Positions 1 through 7,595 of a stretch of 33,844 nt of DNA are shown piece after piece. The position numbers and the translations under genes are program-made. The notes under the pieces are model-generated. The model was not told the DNA's origin. It searched no databases and was given only the letters and a program-made list of their open reading frames with translations. Numbering within the stretch: position 1 is the stretch's first letter; each line of letters begins with the position of its first letter. Origin of the DNA: an uncultured Aeromonas sp. GTDB taxonomy: Bacteria; Pseudomonadota; Gammaproteobacteria; Enterobacterales; Aeromonadaceae. The stretch spans positions 1-33,844 of the forward strand of contig CAMFLW010000024.1 in NCBI GenBank assembly GCA_945957575.1, read 5' to 3'.

Positions 1-438
1 CAGCAGGATATGGGAGTCGGCTCCCACCACCCTGACTTGGGTGCCTGCCGGCAGTGGCTGGCTGCAGCGCACAGTCCAGACGGTATCGTCCAGATGCACC
101 CGGCTGGTGCCCTGCACGACATCATCGAGCAGGGTCAGCTCGCGGCCCAGATAGCTCTGCATCCGCTCGTTGATGGGGGCGGCAGCATCGTTGCCGGAGC
201 GATCCCGGTTGTGCTGCCAGCGCCACCAGACCCAGGTGGTGAGCAGGGATTGCAGGGCGAAGAGCAGCAGTTGTGCCTGCCAGCCGAAGGGCCAGACCAG
301 CAGCAGCAGGCCCACCTCCAGCGCGGCGATGCCGGTCCAGAGCAGAAAACCCACCGACCCCAGCACCTCGATGGCCAGCAGCACGAAGCCGAGCCCCAGC
401 CAGTGCCAGTGGGTCAGCCCCTCGAACAGGGCTGTCAT
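1..438 (-). CDS. NfeD-family membrane protein (3' end cut off by the window)
   Basis: Reading the minus strand from 438 gives an open frame to the window edge (146 codons). It begins [18 protein letters not shown]. The first roughly 75 residues are strongly hydrophobic (two to three membrane segments rich in Leu and Trp). A polar region with a small beta-rich segment follows ([19 protein letters not shown]), as expected for the soluble OB-fold domain of NfeD proteins. The start overlaps the qmcA stop as ATGA (435-438), so the two are translationally coupled. NfeD proteins are habitual operon partners of SPFH proteins such as QmcA and are thought to act with them in membrane microdomains. The family call rests on topology plus this partnership; the C-terminus is not visible. 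Confidence 0.8.
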   Translation of the reverse strand, partial: MTALFEGLTHWHWLGLGFVLLAIEVLGSVGFLLWTGIAALEVGLLLLVWPFGWQAQLLLFALQSLLTTWVWWRWQHNRDRSGNDAAAPINERMQSYLGRELTLLDDVVQGTSRVHLDDTVWTVRCSQPLPAGTQVRVVGADSHILL

Positions 439-1355
439 GACTTGCCGCCCTTGCCATCCTTGAACAGCTCGGCCATGCCGGCCACGGCGCCAATCAGGCT
501 GCCCGCTTCCAGCGGCATCATCACCACCTTGCTGTTGGGGCCTTCACCGATGCGGGCCAGCGCCTCGGTGTATTTCTGGGCCACGAAGTAGTTGATGGCC
601 TGCAGATCCCCTTCGGCGATGGCCTTGGAGACCATGTGGGTCGCCTTGGCTTCTGCCTCGGCGGCCCGCTCCCGCGCTTCGGCGGCGAGGAAGGCGGCCT
701 GACGCTCACCCTCGGCTTTCAGGATCTGGGACTGTTTCTCCCCCTCGGCTTTCAGGATCTTGGACTGGCGCACCCCTTCGGCTTCCAGCACTTCGGCCCG
801 TTTCTGGCGCTCGGCCTTCATCTGGGCGTTCATCGCTTCGACCAGTGCCAGCGGCGGGCGCACATCTTTAATTTCGATGCGGGTCACCTTGATGCCCCAG
901 GGGGCGGTGGCGGCATCCATGGTGCGCAGCAGCTTCTCGTTGATGGTGTCGCGCTGGGAGAGCATTTCGTCGAGCTCCATGGCGCCGAGCACGGTCCGCA
1001 TATTGGTCATGGTGAGGTTACGGATGGCGCTGGTGAGATCGTTGACCTCGTAGCCCGCTTTGCGGGCATCCACCACCTGCACAAAGCTGATGGCGTCGAT
1101 GGTGACGTTGGCGTTATCACGGGAGATCACCTCTTGTGCCGGGATGTCCAGCACCTGCTCCATCATGATGATCTTGTGGCCGACCCGATCCACATAGGGG
1201 ATCAGCAGGTTGAGGCCCGGGGTCAGGGTGCGGGTGTAGCGGCCGAAGCGCTCGACAGTCCAGTTGAAACCCTGTGGCACTATCTTGATGCCGGCACTCA
1301 GGGTTGCGATGACCAGAAATACAAAAATCCCTAGCACAATCAACGACTCATTCAT
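435..1355 (-). CDS. qmcA: SPFH/band-7 membrane protein QmcA
   Basis: 306 residues. One N-terminal membrane anchor (about residues 4-24, [18 protein letters not shown]) is followed by the band-7/SPFH domain (about 25-180: [44 protein letters not shown]). A long Ala/Glu/Lys coiled coil (about 185-245) contains the repeated EGERQ/EGEKQS heptads typical of stomatin-like proteins. The C-terminus is a short hydrophobic Gly/Ala segment and a Lys-rich tail. QmcA is an inner-membrane scaffold associated with FtsH/HflKC-type proteolysis and membrane organisation in E. coli. An AAGGAC ribosome site precedes the ATG. It forms a two-gene operon with the NfeD gene, overlapping by 4 nt. Confidence 0.93.
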   Translation of the reverse strand: MNESLIVLGIFVFLVIATLSAGIKIVPQGFNWTVERFGRYTRTLTPGLNLLIPYVDRVGHKIIMMEQVLDIPAQEVISRDNANVTIDAISFVQVVDARKAGYEVNDLTSAIRNLTMTNMRTVLGAMELDEMLSQRDTINEKLLRTMDAATAPWGIKVTRIEIKDVRPPLALVEAMNAQMKAERQKRAEVLEAEGVRQSKILKAEGEKQSQILKAEGERQAAFLAAEARERAAEAEAKATHMVSKAIAEGDLQAINYFVAQKYTEALARIGEGPNSKVVMMPLEAGSLIGAVAGMAELFKDGKGGKS

Positions 1356-1517
1356 TGTAAGCGTCCTTTTTAATCAGTGATGACAGCCTACACCCCCGGT
1401 TGGCAAAGTACTAGCTGGCAGGCGTGACAGTAGCCCCAATATGGGGCAGATGCACCAGAACAGGCAAGGTCCACGGAGGTGGAAAGGGGGATCCTGCTGG
1501 TCTTGGTAGCTGTTGAG

Positions 1518-1534
1518 TTGGTGCGATCCTTGCT
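1518..1534 (+). promoter_or_regulatory. Sigma54-type -24/-12 promoter for nasA
   Basis: TTGGTGCGATCCTTGCT has the invariant GG (1520-1521) and GC (1532-1533) exactly ten bases apart. It matches the TGGCACG-N4-TTGCW consensus at all but two positions. Transcription would start near 1545, giving a leader of about 119 nt before the nasA ATG. The location fits nitrogen control of nitrate assimilation, which in Klebsiella runs through NtrC and RpoN. Matched by eye only. Confidence 0.6.
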
Positions 1535-1603
1535 AAAGCAACAGATAAGTTGAGGCGGGCTGCGAGCAGCCATCCGTAGACAAGTTGAGTGTGATATGAC
1601 GAT

Positions 1604-1637
1604 GGCGTCAGCTCCGAAAGGAGCTTGCGCCTTTTTT
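1604..1637 (+). terminator. Leader terminator (attenuator) upstream of nasA
   Basis: The stem GGCGTCAGCTCC / GGAGCTTGCGCC (one mismatch, one G-U) closes a GAAA tetraloop and runs directly into seven Ts, 27 nt before the nasA ATG. A full intrinsic terminator inside a leader is the signature of attenuation. A competing hairpin TGACG-ATGG-CGTCA (1597-1610) would consume the 5' arm and so prevent the terminator from forming. The ANTAR-domain gene next door supplies a plausible antiterminator. Confidence 0.8.
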
Positions 1638-1663
1638 TATTGCTGGCACTTGGGGAGCAAGAG

Positions 1664-4294
1664 ATGAAGAGTGTGTGTGCATATTGCGGGGTGGGGTGTG
1701 GGGTCAGCCTAACGCAAGGAGAGGGGGGCTGGCAGTTGAATGGGGATGAGGCTCATCCCGCTAATCGGGGAGCGCTCTGCATCAAGGGGAGTAGCCTGAT
1801 CGAGAGCCTCGCCTTCCCCGAGCGCCTGCTCTATCCACGCTGGCGGGGTGAGCAGCTGGACTGGGTGAGTGCACTCGATCGACTGGCCTCTGAACTCGGG
1901 CGCATCATTGCAGAGTCGGGACCGCAGAGTGTGGCGTTCTATCTTTCCGGTCAGCTCACCACTGAGGATTACTACGTTGCCAATAAATTGATGAAGGGAT
2001 TCATCGGCTCACCCCATGTCGACACCAACTCGCGGCTCTGTATGGCATCGGCGGTGGCTGCACATCAGCGCGCATTTGGCGAGGATCTGGTGCCTGCCTG
2101 TTATGAGGATCTGGAGCTGGCCGATCTGGTGGTGCTGACCGGTGCCAATACCGCCTGGACGCACCCAGTGCTGTTTCGTCGCCTGCAGCAAGCCCGCGAG
2201 CGGCGCCCGGCTATGAAGCTGGTGGTTATCGATCCCCGTCAGACGATGACGGCCTGCCAGGGGGATTGGCACTTGCAGTTGCGCCCTGGCAGTGATGTGG
2301 CGCTGTGGAACGGCTTGTGTCGTTACCTGCTTGATCATGATGGCTGCGACATGGATTACGTGGCGCGCCATGTGGCGGGCCTGGAGACCTTGGCGAGCGC
2401 GCTGGACCAGGAGTGCTGGCGGCCCGAGGCGGTGGCGGCAAGTTGTGATCTGCCGCTGGCCGAGCTGCTTGGTTTCTATCGCCTCTTTGCGGCCAATTCG
2501 CGCACTGTCACCCTCTTTTGCCAAGGGATCAATCAGTCCGAACGTGGGGTCGATCAGGCTGGCTGCATCATCAATGCGCATCTGCTGACCGGCCGCATCG
2601 GTAAACCGGGGGCCGCTCCCTTCTCCATGACGGGCCAGCCCAATGCCATGGGGGGGCGTGAAGTGGGAGGGCTGGCAACCCAGCTGGCCGCACACATGGG
2701 ATTTGACGAGGAGAGCCGGGATCGCCTTGCCCGCTTCTGGGGGGCACCGCAAGTCGTCAGGGGGCCTGGTTACAAGGCGGTTGAGCTGTTTGAGGCGGTA
2801 CATAGTGGCGAGATCCGGGCGCTGTGGGTGCTCGGGACCAACCCGGCGGCATCGCTGCCCGATTCATTGCGAGTGCGGGAGGCGCTGAGCCGCTGCGAAT
2901 TGCTGGTGGTGTCCGATGTGACGGCGGCCACCGATACTGCCCGCTTGGCGCACCTGCTGCTACCCGCCGCTGCCTGGGGTGAAAAGGGGGGCACGGTGAC
3001 CAACTCGGAGCGCACCATCAGTCGCCAGCATGCCTTCCTCGATGCGCCCGGCCAGGCCCGTCCTGACTGGTGGGCCCTGACCCAGGTGGCCCATCGGCTG
3101 GGGTTTGCCGATGCCTTTCCTTACCAGCATGAACACCAGATCTTCTGTGAGCATGCAGCCTTGTCTGGATTTGAAAACAACGGGGCTCGCCAGTTCGATA
3201 TTTCGGGACTGGCCCAGCTTGATCGCGAGCAATTTGAGGCCATGCCACCGGTTCGCTGGCCAGTGAATGCCGCCAACCCGCAAGGGCGCGAGCGGCTGTT
3301 TGTCGATGGGCGCTTTGCGACTCCCGATGGTCGGGCCCGGCTGATAGTCGCCGCCCCTGCGGCTACCTCCTCGGTCTGGCCGGGTGGGGAGGGGTTGCCA
3401 CTGCTGCTCAATTCCGGGCGGTTGCGAGATCAGTGGCACACCATGACCCGCACCGGTCATGTGGCCCGCCTGCAAGAGGCTGAACCATGGCCCTCGTTGC
3501 GGCTGGGGCCCGCCAGTCTGTTTGCTCTGGGGGTTGAGCCGGGGGCGCTGATACGGATCTGCAGCTCGCAGGGAGAGGCTTTCGCGCTGGCGGCCCGTGA
3601 TGAGGGGCTGCGCGAAGGGGAGGCCTTCTTGCCAATGCACTGGAGTGAGGCGTATGGGCTGGGGGCCGGGGTAAATCGGGTGACCGCGGTGAGTCGCGAT
3701 CCTCTCTCGGGGCAACCTGCTTTCAAACAGACCCCGGTCAGGGTGATAGCGCAGCCTTTACTGTGGCAGGGGTTGTGGTTCGGTACTCGCCGCTGGGCAG
3801 ATCGAGCCGACTGGTGGGCTCTGCGCTCGCTCGGTGGCTACAGTGGCAATAACGTATGTCAGTGGCTGGCGAGCTGGCATGAGGATGCCGGGCTGGTGTG
3901 GCGCCGGCTTTCGGCACGAGGCAACTGGCTGCAGTTACCCCAGCAGCAAGGGTGGCTGGCGATCGAACTGGCCCAAGGGCGGATCATCAATTTGCTATTG
4001 GTCACCCCGACTCCCCACACGGTGCGGATCGATGGCCTGGCCAGTCTGCTTGGGACGCCGCTTCAGGCGGATGCCCTTATTGTGACTCTGGATCAGGCGC
4101 TGGCGGGGGCCAGCCGGTTGGTCTGCTCCTGCCTGCGGGTGAGTGAACGACAAATCCTTGAGGCCATTGAGCAGCAGGGGGTGAATGAGGTGGCGGGCTT
4201 ACAGGCGCTGCTGGGGTGCGGCAGCAACTGTGGTACTTGTTTGCCAGAGGTGGCCCGCTTGCTGGCGATTAACCGGATTGGCAGCCCGCTCTGA
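1664..4294 (+). CDS. nasA: Assimilatory nitrate reductase catalytic subunit
   Basis: 876 residues, cytoplasmic molybdopterin oxidoreductase that reduces nitrate to nitrite. Cys5, Cys8, Cys12 and Cys39 form the N-terminal [4Fe-4S] motif. The Mo-bisMGD body follows, with the family stretch GINQSERGVDQAG and GQPNAMGGREVGG. The molydopterin-binding C-terminal domain shows NSGRLRDQWHTMTRTGH. After about residue 815 there is a BFD-like [2Fe-2S] extension (Cys821, Cys823, Cys856, Cys859), as in Klebsiella-type NasA. The chosen ATG has a GGGGAG ribosome site; a longer frame opens with TTG at 1625 but that lies inside the leader terminator. No NasC-type flavoprotein electron donor is present in this window, so the electron source is open. 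Confidence 0.95.
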   Translation: MKSVCAYCGVGCGVSLTQGEGGWQLNGDEAHPANRGALCIKGSSLIESLAFPERLLYPRWRGEQLDWVSALDRLASELGRIIAESGPQSVAFYLSGQLTTEDYYVANKLMKGFIGSPHVDTNSRLCMASAVAAHQRAFGEDLVPACYEDLELADLVVLTGANTAWTHPVLFRRLQQARERRPAMKLVVIDPRQTMTACQGDWHLQLRPGSDVALWNGLCRYLLDHDGCDMDYVARHVAGLETLASALDQECWRPEAVAASCDLPLAELLGFYRLFAANSRTVTLFCQGINQSERGVDQAGCIINAHLLTGRIGKPGAAPFSMTGQPNAMGGREVGGLATQLAAHMGFDEESRDRLARFWGAPQVVRGPGYKAVELFEAVHSGEIRALWVLGTNPAASLPDSLRVREALSRCELLVVSDVTAATDTARLAHLLLPAAAWGEKGGTVTNSERTISRQHAFLDAPGQARPDWWALTQVAHRLGFADAFPYQHEHQIFCEHAALSGFENNGARQFDISGLAQLDREQFEAMPPVRWPVNAANPQGRERLFVDGRFATPDGRARLIVAAPAATSSVWPGGEGLPLLLNSGRLRDQWHTMTRTGHVARLQEAEPWPSLRLGPASLFALGVEPGALIRICSSQGEAFALAARDEGLREGEAFLPMHWSEAYGLGAGVNRVTAVSRDPLSGQPAFKQTPVRVIAQPLLWQGLWFGTRRWADRADWWALRSLGGYSGNNVCQWLASWHEDAGLVWRRLSARGNWLQLPQQQGWLAIELAQGRIINLLLVTPTPHTVRIDGLASLLGTPLQADALIVTLDQALAGASRLVCSCLRVSERQILEAIEQQGVNEVAGLQALLGCGSNCGTCLPEVARLLAINRIGSPL

Positions 4295-4337
4295 CCTGCT
4301 ACCCCTAGATAGATAAATTGAGGTCAAATTCAATAAC

Positions 4338-4354
4338 TTGGCCCCCATGTTGCG
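4338..4354 (+). promoter_or_regulatory. Sigma54-type promoter for the ANTAR regulator gene
   Basis: TTGGCCCCCATGTTGCG carries GG (4340-4341) and GC (4352-4353) ten bases apart, with a good TTGC -12 box and TGGC -24 box. The predicted transcript start is near 4365. That would put the in-frame ATG at 4376 only about 11 nt into the message without a ribosome site, and leave the ATG at 4394 with one. Matched by eye. Confidence 0.5.
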
Positions 4355-4393
4355 TGGCATGGCCATCCCTGTTTCATGGAAGAGAAGGTGATG

Positions 4394-4969
4394 ATGCCAT
4401 TAAATCCTCCGGGCGGTACGCGTCGCTCCCTGCTGTTGATCCATGCCGACGACGCGGTGCAGGCCAATCGCCTGGCAGCCCTTGGCAGCCATTACGGCCA
4501 TAGTACCCGCATCCTCGATCGTCATGGACTGTTTAGCGACGAGGCCGCAGATGGGCTGCTGATCAGCTGTCGTAGCATGACCGCCGACCTTCAGTTGGCA
4601 CTCCAACATCATGGTGCGCTGGCCAGAGTACTGTTTTGCAGCCGTTTGAGTGCGCCCGAACAGGAGCGGCTACTGGCGCAAGGGGTGTGGATGGTGCCCC
4701 ACCGCTGTGGCGAACAGGAACGGATAGAGTCCTGGCTGGCGCTGGCTCGCCGGTTGCAGATGTTGCTGAGCGAGGGCATTCGGCGTGAGCAGCAATTAGC
4801 CCAGAAACTGGAGGAGCGACGTTTGGTAGAGCAGGTCAAGGGGTTGCTAATGCGAAACCATAATCTGGATGAAGAGAGTGCGTATCGGTTGCTGCGCAAA
4901 ACCGCGATGGACCAGGGAAAGAGTCTGGCTGTGCTCTCCCGTCAGCTGTTGCAGTTGCTTGCTCGCTGA
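4394..4969 (+). CDS. nasT: NasT-like antiterminator (pseudo-receiver plus ANTAR domain)
   Basis: 191 residues. The N-terminal ~120 residues have the rhythm of a receiver domain (LLLIHADDAVQANRLAALG, then DGLLISCRSM). The usual phosphorylated Asp position reads Ser, and the conserved Lys of the last strand is missing (WMVPHRC), so it is probably not phosphorylated. A coiled linker (about 118-140) leads to a C-terminal ANTAR RNA-binding domain (about 137-191: VEQVKGLLMRNHNLDEESAY, then LLRKTAMDQGKSLAVLSRQL). ANTAR proteins bind leader RNA and stop terminator formation. The two leader terminators before nasA and nasF are the likely targets. A GAGAAGG ribosome site sits 5 nt before ATG 4394; upstream ATGs at 4376 and 4391 are possible. 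Unlike Klebsiella NasR there is no nitrate-sensing NIT domain, and no nasS gene is in the window. Confidence 0.85.
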   Translation: MPLNPPGGTRRSLLLIHADDAVQANRLAALGSHYGHSTRILDRHGLFSDEAADGLLISCRSMTADLQLALQHHGALARVLFCSRLSAPEQERLLAQGVWMVPHRCGEQERIESWLALARRLQMLLSEGIRREQQLAQKLEERRLVEQVKGLLMRNHNLDEESAYRLLRKTAMDQGKSLAVLSRQLLQLLAR

Positions 4970-5077
4970 CCAAACTGGTGCAGTCGCGAACCGAATTGGC
5001 GCACTGTTGGGTGACAGCAGGGCGGGGCTCCTCCCCCCTTACAGGGACTTGCCCCTGTTTGCTGCCGATAGGAGAGA

Positions 5078-5094
5078 TTGGCACGCAATGTGAA
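5078..5094 (+). promoter_or_regulatory. Weak sigma54-like promoter upstream of nasF
   Basis: TTGGCACGCAATGTGAA has a perfect -24 box (TGGCACG), but at the correct spacing the -12 box reads GTGA instead of TTGC. The predicted start near 5105 would give a leader of about 190 nt that includes both hairpins and the terminator. Less certain than the nasA and nasT matches. Confidence 0.35.
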
Positions 5095-5199
5095 TGTCAG
5101 CAGTGTGAATAATGCAATCGTATCGAACCCGGCCCCATGCCAGCATGCATGGACACGTCGGCAAACCATGGCCTGACAACGTCAGGCAACTGGCACAGT

Positions 5200-5236
5200 C
5201 GCCTCACCGATCCCGGATCGGTGGGGCGTTTTTTTT
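5200..5236 (+). terminator. Leader terminator (attenuator) upstream of nasF
   Basis: A 13-bp stem (CGCCTCACCGATC / GATCGGTGGGGCG, one G-U pair) with loop CCG is followed by eight Ts, about 60 nt before the nasF ATG and with no gene in between. The flanking AGTCGC (5196-5201) and GCGACT (5237-5242) could pair as an outer alternative. As in the Klebsiella nasF leader, this should block transcription unless an antiterminator acts. Confidence 0.85.
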
Positions 5237-5294
5237 GCGACTCAACCAACGGCAACGGCGTCGTTCCAGAGTCCAGTGACACAGGGAGATAGTG

Positions 5295-6638
5295 ATGAAA
5301 ATGACAAGATGGGGATGGCTCTGCTGCGCTTTGCTGCTGGGAGGAACCGCCCAGGCTGAGCTGGGTGCACCAGAAAAAGAGAGCCTGCGGCTGGGCTTCA
5401 TCAAGCTCACCGATATGGCTCCCCTGGCGGTGGCATACGAGCGGGGCTTTTTCGAGGATGAGGGGCTCTACGTGACCCTGGAGGCGCAAGCCAACTGGAA
5501 AGTGCTGCTGGACAGGGTGATTGGCGGTGAGCTGGATGGCGCCCAGATGCTGGCCGGCCAGCCCCTGGCGGCCCATATCGGCATCGGTACCCAGGCCGAG
5601 CTGGTGACTGCGCTGTCGCTGGATCGCAACGGCAATGCCATCACAGTGGCCAATTCGGTGTGGCAACAGATGCAACCCGTGCTGGGTAACCCGCCGGGAC
5701 CGGTCAGCGCGGCAGCGCTCAAGCCGGTGGTGGAGAGCGCGCACCGAGAGGGCAAGCCTTTCAATATGGGGATGGTGTTTCCGGTCTCTCCTCACAACTA
5801 TGAGCTGCGCTACTGGCTGGCTGCCGGAGGTCTGCACCCCGGTTACTATGCCCCCGAGCGTGGCGATAATTCGGGCCAACTCAAGGCGGATGTGCTGCTC
5901 TCGGTCACGCCCCCCCCGCAGATGCCGGCCACACTGGAGGCGGGCACGATCCAGGGATACAGCGTCGGGGAGCCGTGGAACCAGCAGGCGCTGGCCAAGG
6001 GCATAGGCAAGCCACTCATAACCGACAGCGAGATTTGGCACTCCAACCCCGAGAAGGTTTTCGGGGTGACCCGAGCCTTTGCCGAGCAATATCCCAATAC
6101 CCATGTCCGGTTGGTGAAAGCCTTGCTGCGTGCCGCCTACTGGCTTGATGAGCAGAACAATCGCAACCGGCCGGAGGCGGCCAAATTGCTGGCTCGTTCC
6201 GACTATGTGGGGGCTGATGAGCAGGTGATTGCCGCCTCCATGAACGGCACCTTTCGCTATGGCAAGGAGGATGTTCGGCCAGCCCCTGATTTCACCCTCT
6301 TTTTCCGGCAGCAGTCCAGTTATCCCTACTACTCAGATGCCGTCTGGCTCCTGACCCAAATGCGTCGCTGGGGCCAGATCCCGGCTGCCCGGCCAGACGG
6401 CTGGTACGACGCGGTGGCCCGCGCCGTTTACCGCCCCGATATCTATCGCCAGGCGGCCGAGGCGCTGGTCGCCGAAGGCAAATTCAAGGCGGCTGATTTT
6501 GTCGATTTTACCAATGAGAGCGGTTATCGGGCTGCGGATGCCGGTTTTATCGACGGCCACAGCTTTGATGGCCGTCAGCCCAACGCCTATCTCCAACAGT
6601 TCGCCATCGGCCTTAAAGGCGATGAGCGGGTCGAATAA
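5295..6638 (+). CDS. nasF: Nitrate ABC transporter, periplasmic substrate-binding protein (NrtA/NasF family)
   Basis: 447 residues, binds nitrate/nitrite in the periplasm and delivers it to NasED. A classical signal peptide (about residues 1-21, hydrophobic core LCCALLLGG, cleavage after AQA) precedes the NrtA/CmpA fold, recognisable in LRLGFIKLTDMAPLAVAYER, GGELDGAQMLAGQPLAAHIG and QGYSVGEPWNQQA. The signal peptide argues against it being the cytoplasmic sensor NasS, which shares this fold. GGGAG lies just upstream of ATG 5295; a GTG directly in front (5292) is in frame but poorly spaced. First gene of nasF-nasE-nasD-nirB-nirD. Confidence 0.93.
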   Translation: MKMTRWGWLCCALLLGGTAQAELGAPEKESLRLGFIKLTDMAPLAVAYERGFFEDEGLYVTLEAQANWKVLLDRVIGGELDGAQMLAGQPLAAHIGIGTQAELVTALSLDRNGNAITVANSVWQQMQPVLGNPPGPVSAAALKPVVESAHREGKPFNMGMVFPVSPHNYELRYWLAAGGLHPGYYAPERGDNSGQLKADVLLSVTPPPQMPATLEAGTIQGYSVGEPWNQQALAKGIGKPLITDSEIWHSNPEKVFGVTRAFAEQYPNTHVRLVKALLRAAYWLDEQNNRNRPEAAKLLARSDYVGADEQVIAASMNGTFRYGKEDVRPAPDFTLFFRQQSSYPYYSDAVWLLTQMRRWGQIPAARPDGWYDAVARAVYRPDIYRQAAEALVAEGKFKAADFVDFTNESGYRAADAGFIDGHSFDGRQPNAYLQQFAIGLKGDERVE

Positions 6639-6652
6639 CCAAGGAGCAACTC

Positions 6653-7582
6653 ATGACGCTCAACTTTTGTAAAAAATTGATCTCGCCCTTGCTCGGTTGC
6701 GCGCTGTTTCTGCTGTTGTGGCAGTGGGGCGCGAGCCAGGTGAACACCTCGCTGGGGGCGCTGCCTGGTCCCCTGGTCACTCTGAACCAGGCGGGGCAAC
6801 TGGGCAAAGAGTACCTGGCTGAACGCAAACGCGAGCGGGCATTTCTTGCCCGCCAGGCACAGCGCAATGCGGAACGACTCGCCACCGATCCGGCCGCAAA
6901 GGTTCGTATCGTGCCTTATACCGGACGGCCCACCTTCGTTGATCAGGTCTTGACCAGTCTGCGAACCGTGTTGCTGGGCTTTGGTCTGGCGACCCTGCTG
7001 GCGGTGCCGCTTGGCATCCTGCTGGGGATGAACCCCCGACTCTATCGGGCCATCAATCCCCTTGTTCAGGTACTCAAGCCAATTTCACCGTTGGCCTGGC
7101 TGCCGCTCATCACCCTGATGGTGAGCGCTCTCTATGTCAGTAGTGAGCCGCTGTTCGCCAAGTCTTTCATTATCTCGGCGGTGACGGTGGCGCTCTGTTC
7201 CCTCTGGCCAACCCTGATCAATACCGCGGTCGGGGTGAGCACGCTAGACCCTGATCTTGGCAATGTCAGCCGGGTGCTACGCCTCTCTTGGCCAACCCAT
7301 GTCCGCCGTATCGTGCTGCCGGGGGCACTGCCGATGATCTTCACCGGATTGCGGCTCTCGCTCGGGGTGGCCTGGATGGTTCTGATCGCCGCCGAGATGC
7401 TGGCCCAGAACCCGGGGTTGGGTAAGTTTGTCTGGGACGAATTTCAAAACGGCGGTGCCAGCTCGCTAGCCCGCATCATGGTGGCGGTGCTGACCATAGG
7501 TCTCATTGGCTGCGGACTTGATCGCCTGATGCTGACGTTACAGCAGCGCGGGTCGTGGGATAAGCGTGCCGAGTTGCGCTAG
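6653..7582 (+). CDS. nasE: Nitrate ABC transporter permease (NrtB/NasE family)
   Basis: 309 residues, inner membrane. One N-terminal membrane helix (about 10-28) precedes a polar stretch (about 35-95). The BPD-type permease domain follows with about five helices (LLGFGLATLLAVPLGILLGM, PLAWLPLITLMVSALYV). It carries the EAA-like loop SWPTHVRRIVLPGALPMIFT that contacts the ATPase. AAGGAG lies 8 nt before the ATG and 14 nt separate it from nasF. Moves nitrate inward for NasA. Confidence 0.93.
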   Translation: MTLNFCKKLISPLLGCALFLLLWQWGASQVNTSLGALPGPLVTLNQAGQLGKEYLAERKRERAFLARQAQRNAERLATDPAAKVRIVPYTGRPTFVDQVLTSLRTVLLGFGLATLLAVPLGILLGMNPRLYRAINPLVQVLKPISPLAWLPLITLMVSALYVSSEPLFAKSFIISAVTVALCSLWPTLINTAVGVSTLDPDLGNVSRVLRLSWPTHVRRIVLPGALPMIFTGLRLSLGVAWMVLIAAEMLAQNPGLGKFVWDEFQNGGASSLARIMVAVLTIGLIGCGLDRLMLTLQQRGSWDKRAELR

Positions 7583-7595
7583 TGGGAGGGAAATG

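Larger units (their letters stand above)
1356..1663. other. Divergent intergenic region between qmcA and nasA
   Basis: No credible gene. It holds the qmcA ribosome site (minus strand), a small inverted repeat GCCCC-AATAT-GGGGC (1433-1447), a TGCACC half-site (1451-1456) resembling an NtrC half-operator, a sigma54-like element (1518-1534), and a leader ending in a terminator hairpin just before nasA. A second, weaker GG-N10-GC match lies at 1400-1415. A 61-codon minus-strand frame at 1388-1573 has no recognisable features and is discounted. Confidence 0.6.
4970..5294 (+). promoter_or_regulatory. nasF operon promoter and leader region
   Basis: A gene-free stretch between the ANTAR gene and nasF. 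GGTGCA at 4977-4982 resembles an NtrC half-site. A sigma54-like element begins at 5078 and a leader runs to 5294. Within the leader are two perfect hairpins, CCATGC-CAGCAT-GCATGG (5136-5153; six-base loop) and GCCTGAC-AAC-GTCAGGC (5171-5187), then the terminator at 5200-5236. The two hairpins before a terminator echo the arrangement of ANTAR targets, although I could not match the loops to the published A1/G4 hexaloop signature. Confidence 0.5.

Noticed and set aside
1388-1573. A 61-codon minus-strand frame between qmcA and nasA
   Set aside because: No ribosome site or family similarity, and it overlaps the proposed nasA promoter and leader.
1625-1663. Longer nasA N-terminus starting at TTG 1625
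   Set aside because: The extension lies in the terminator stem and T-run and would place nine hydrophobic residues before the conserved Fe-S motif; ATG 1664 has a proper ribosome site.
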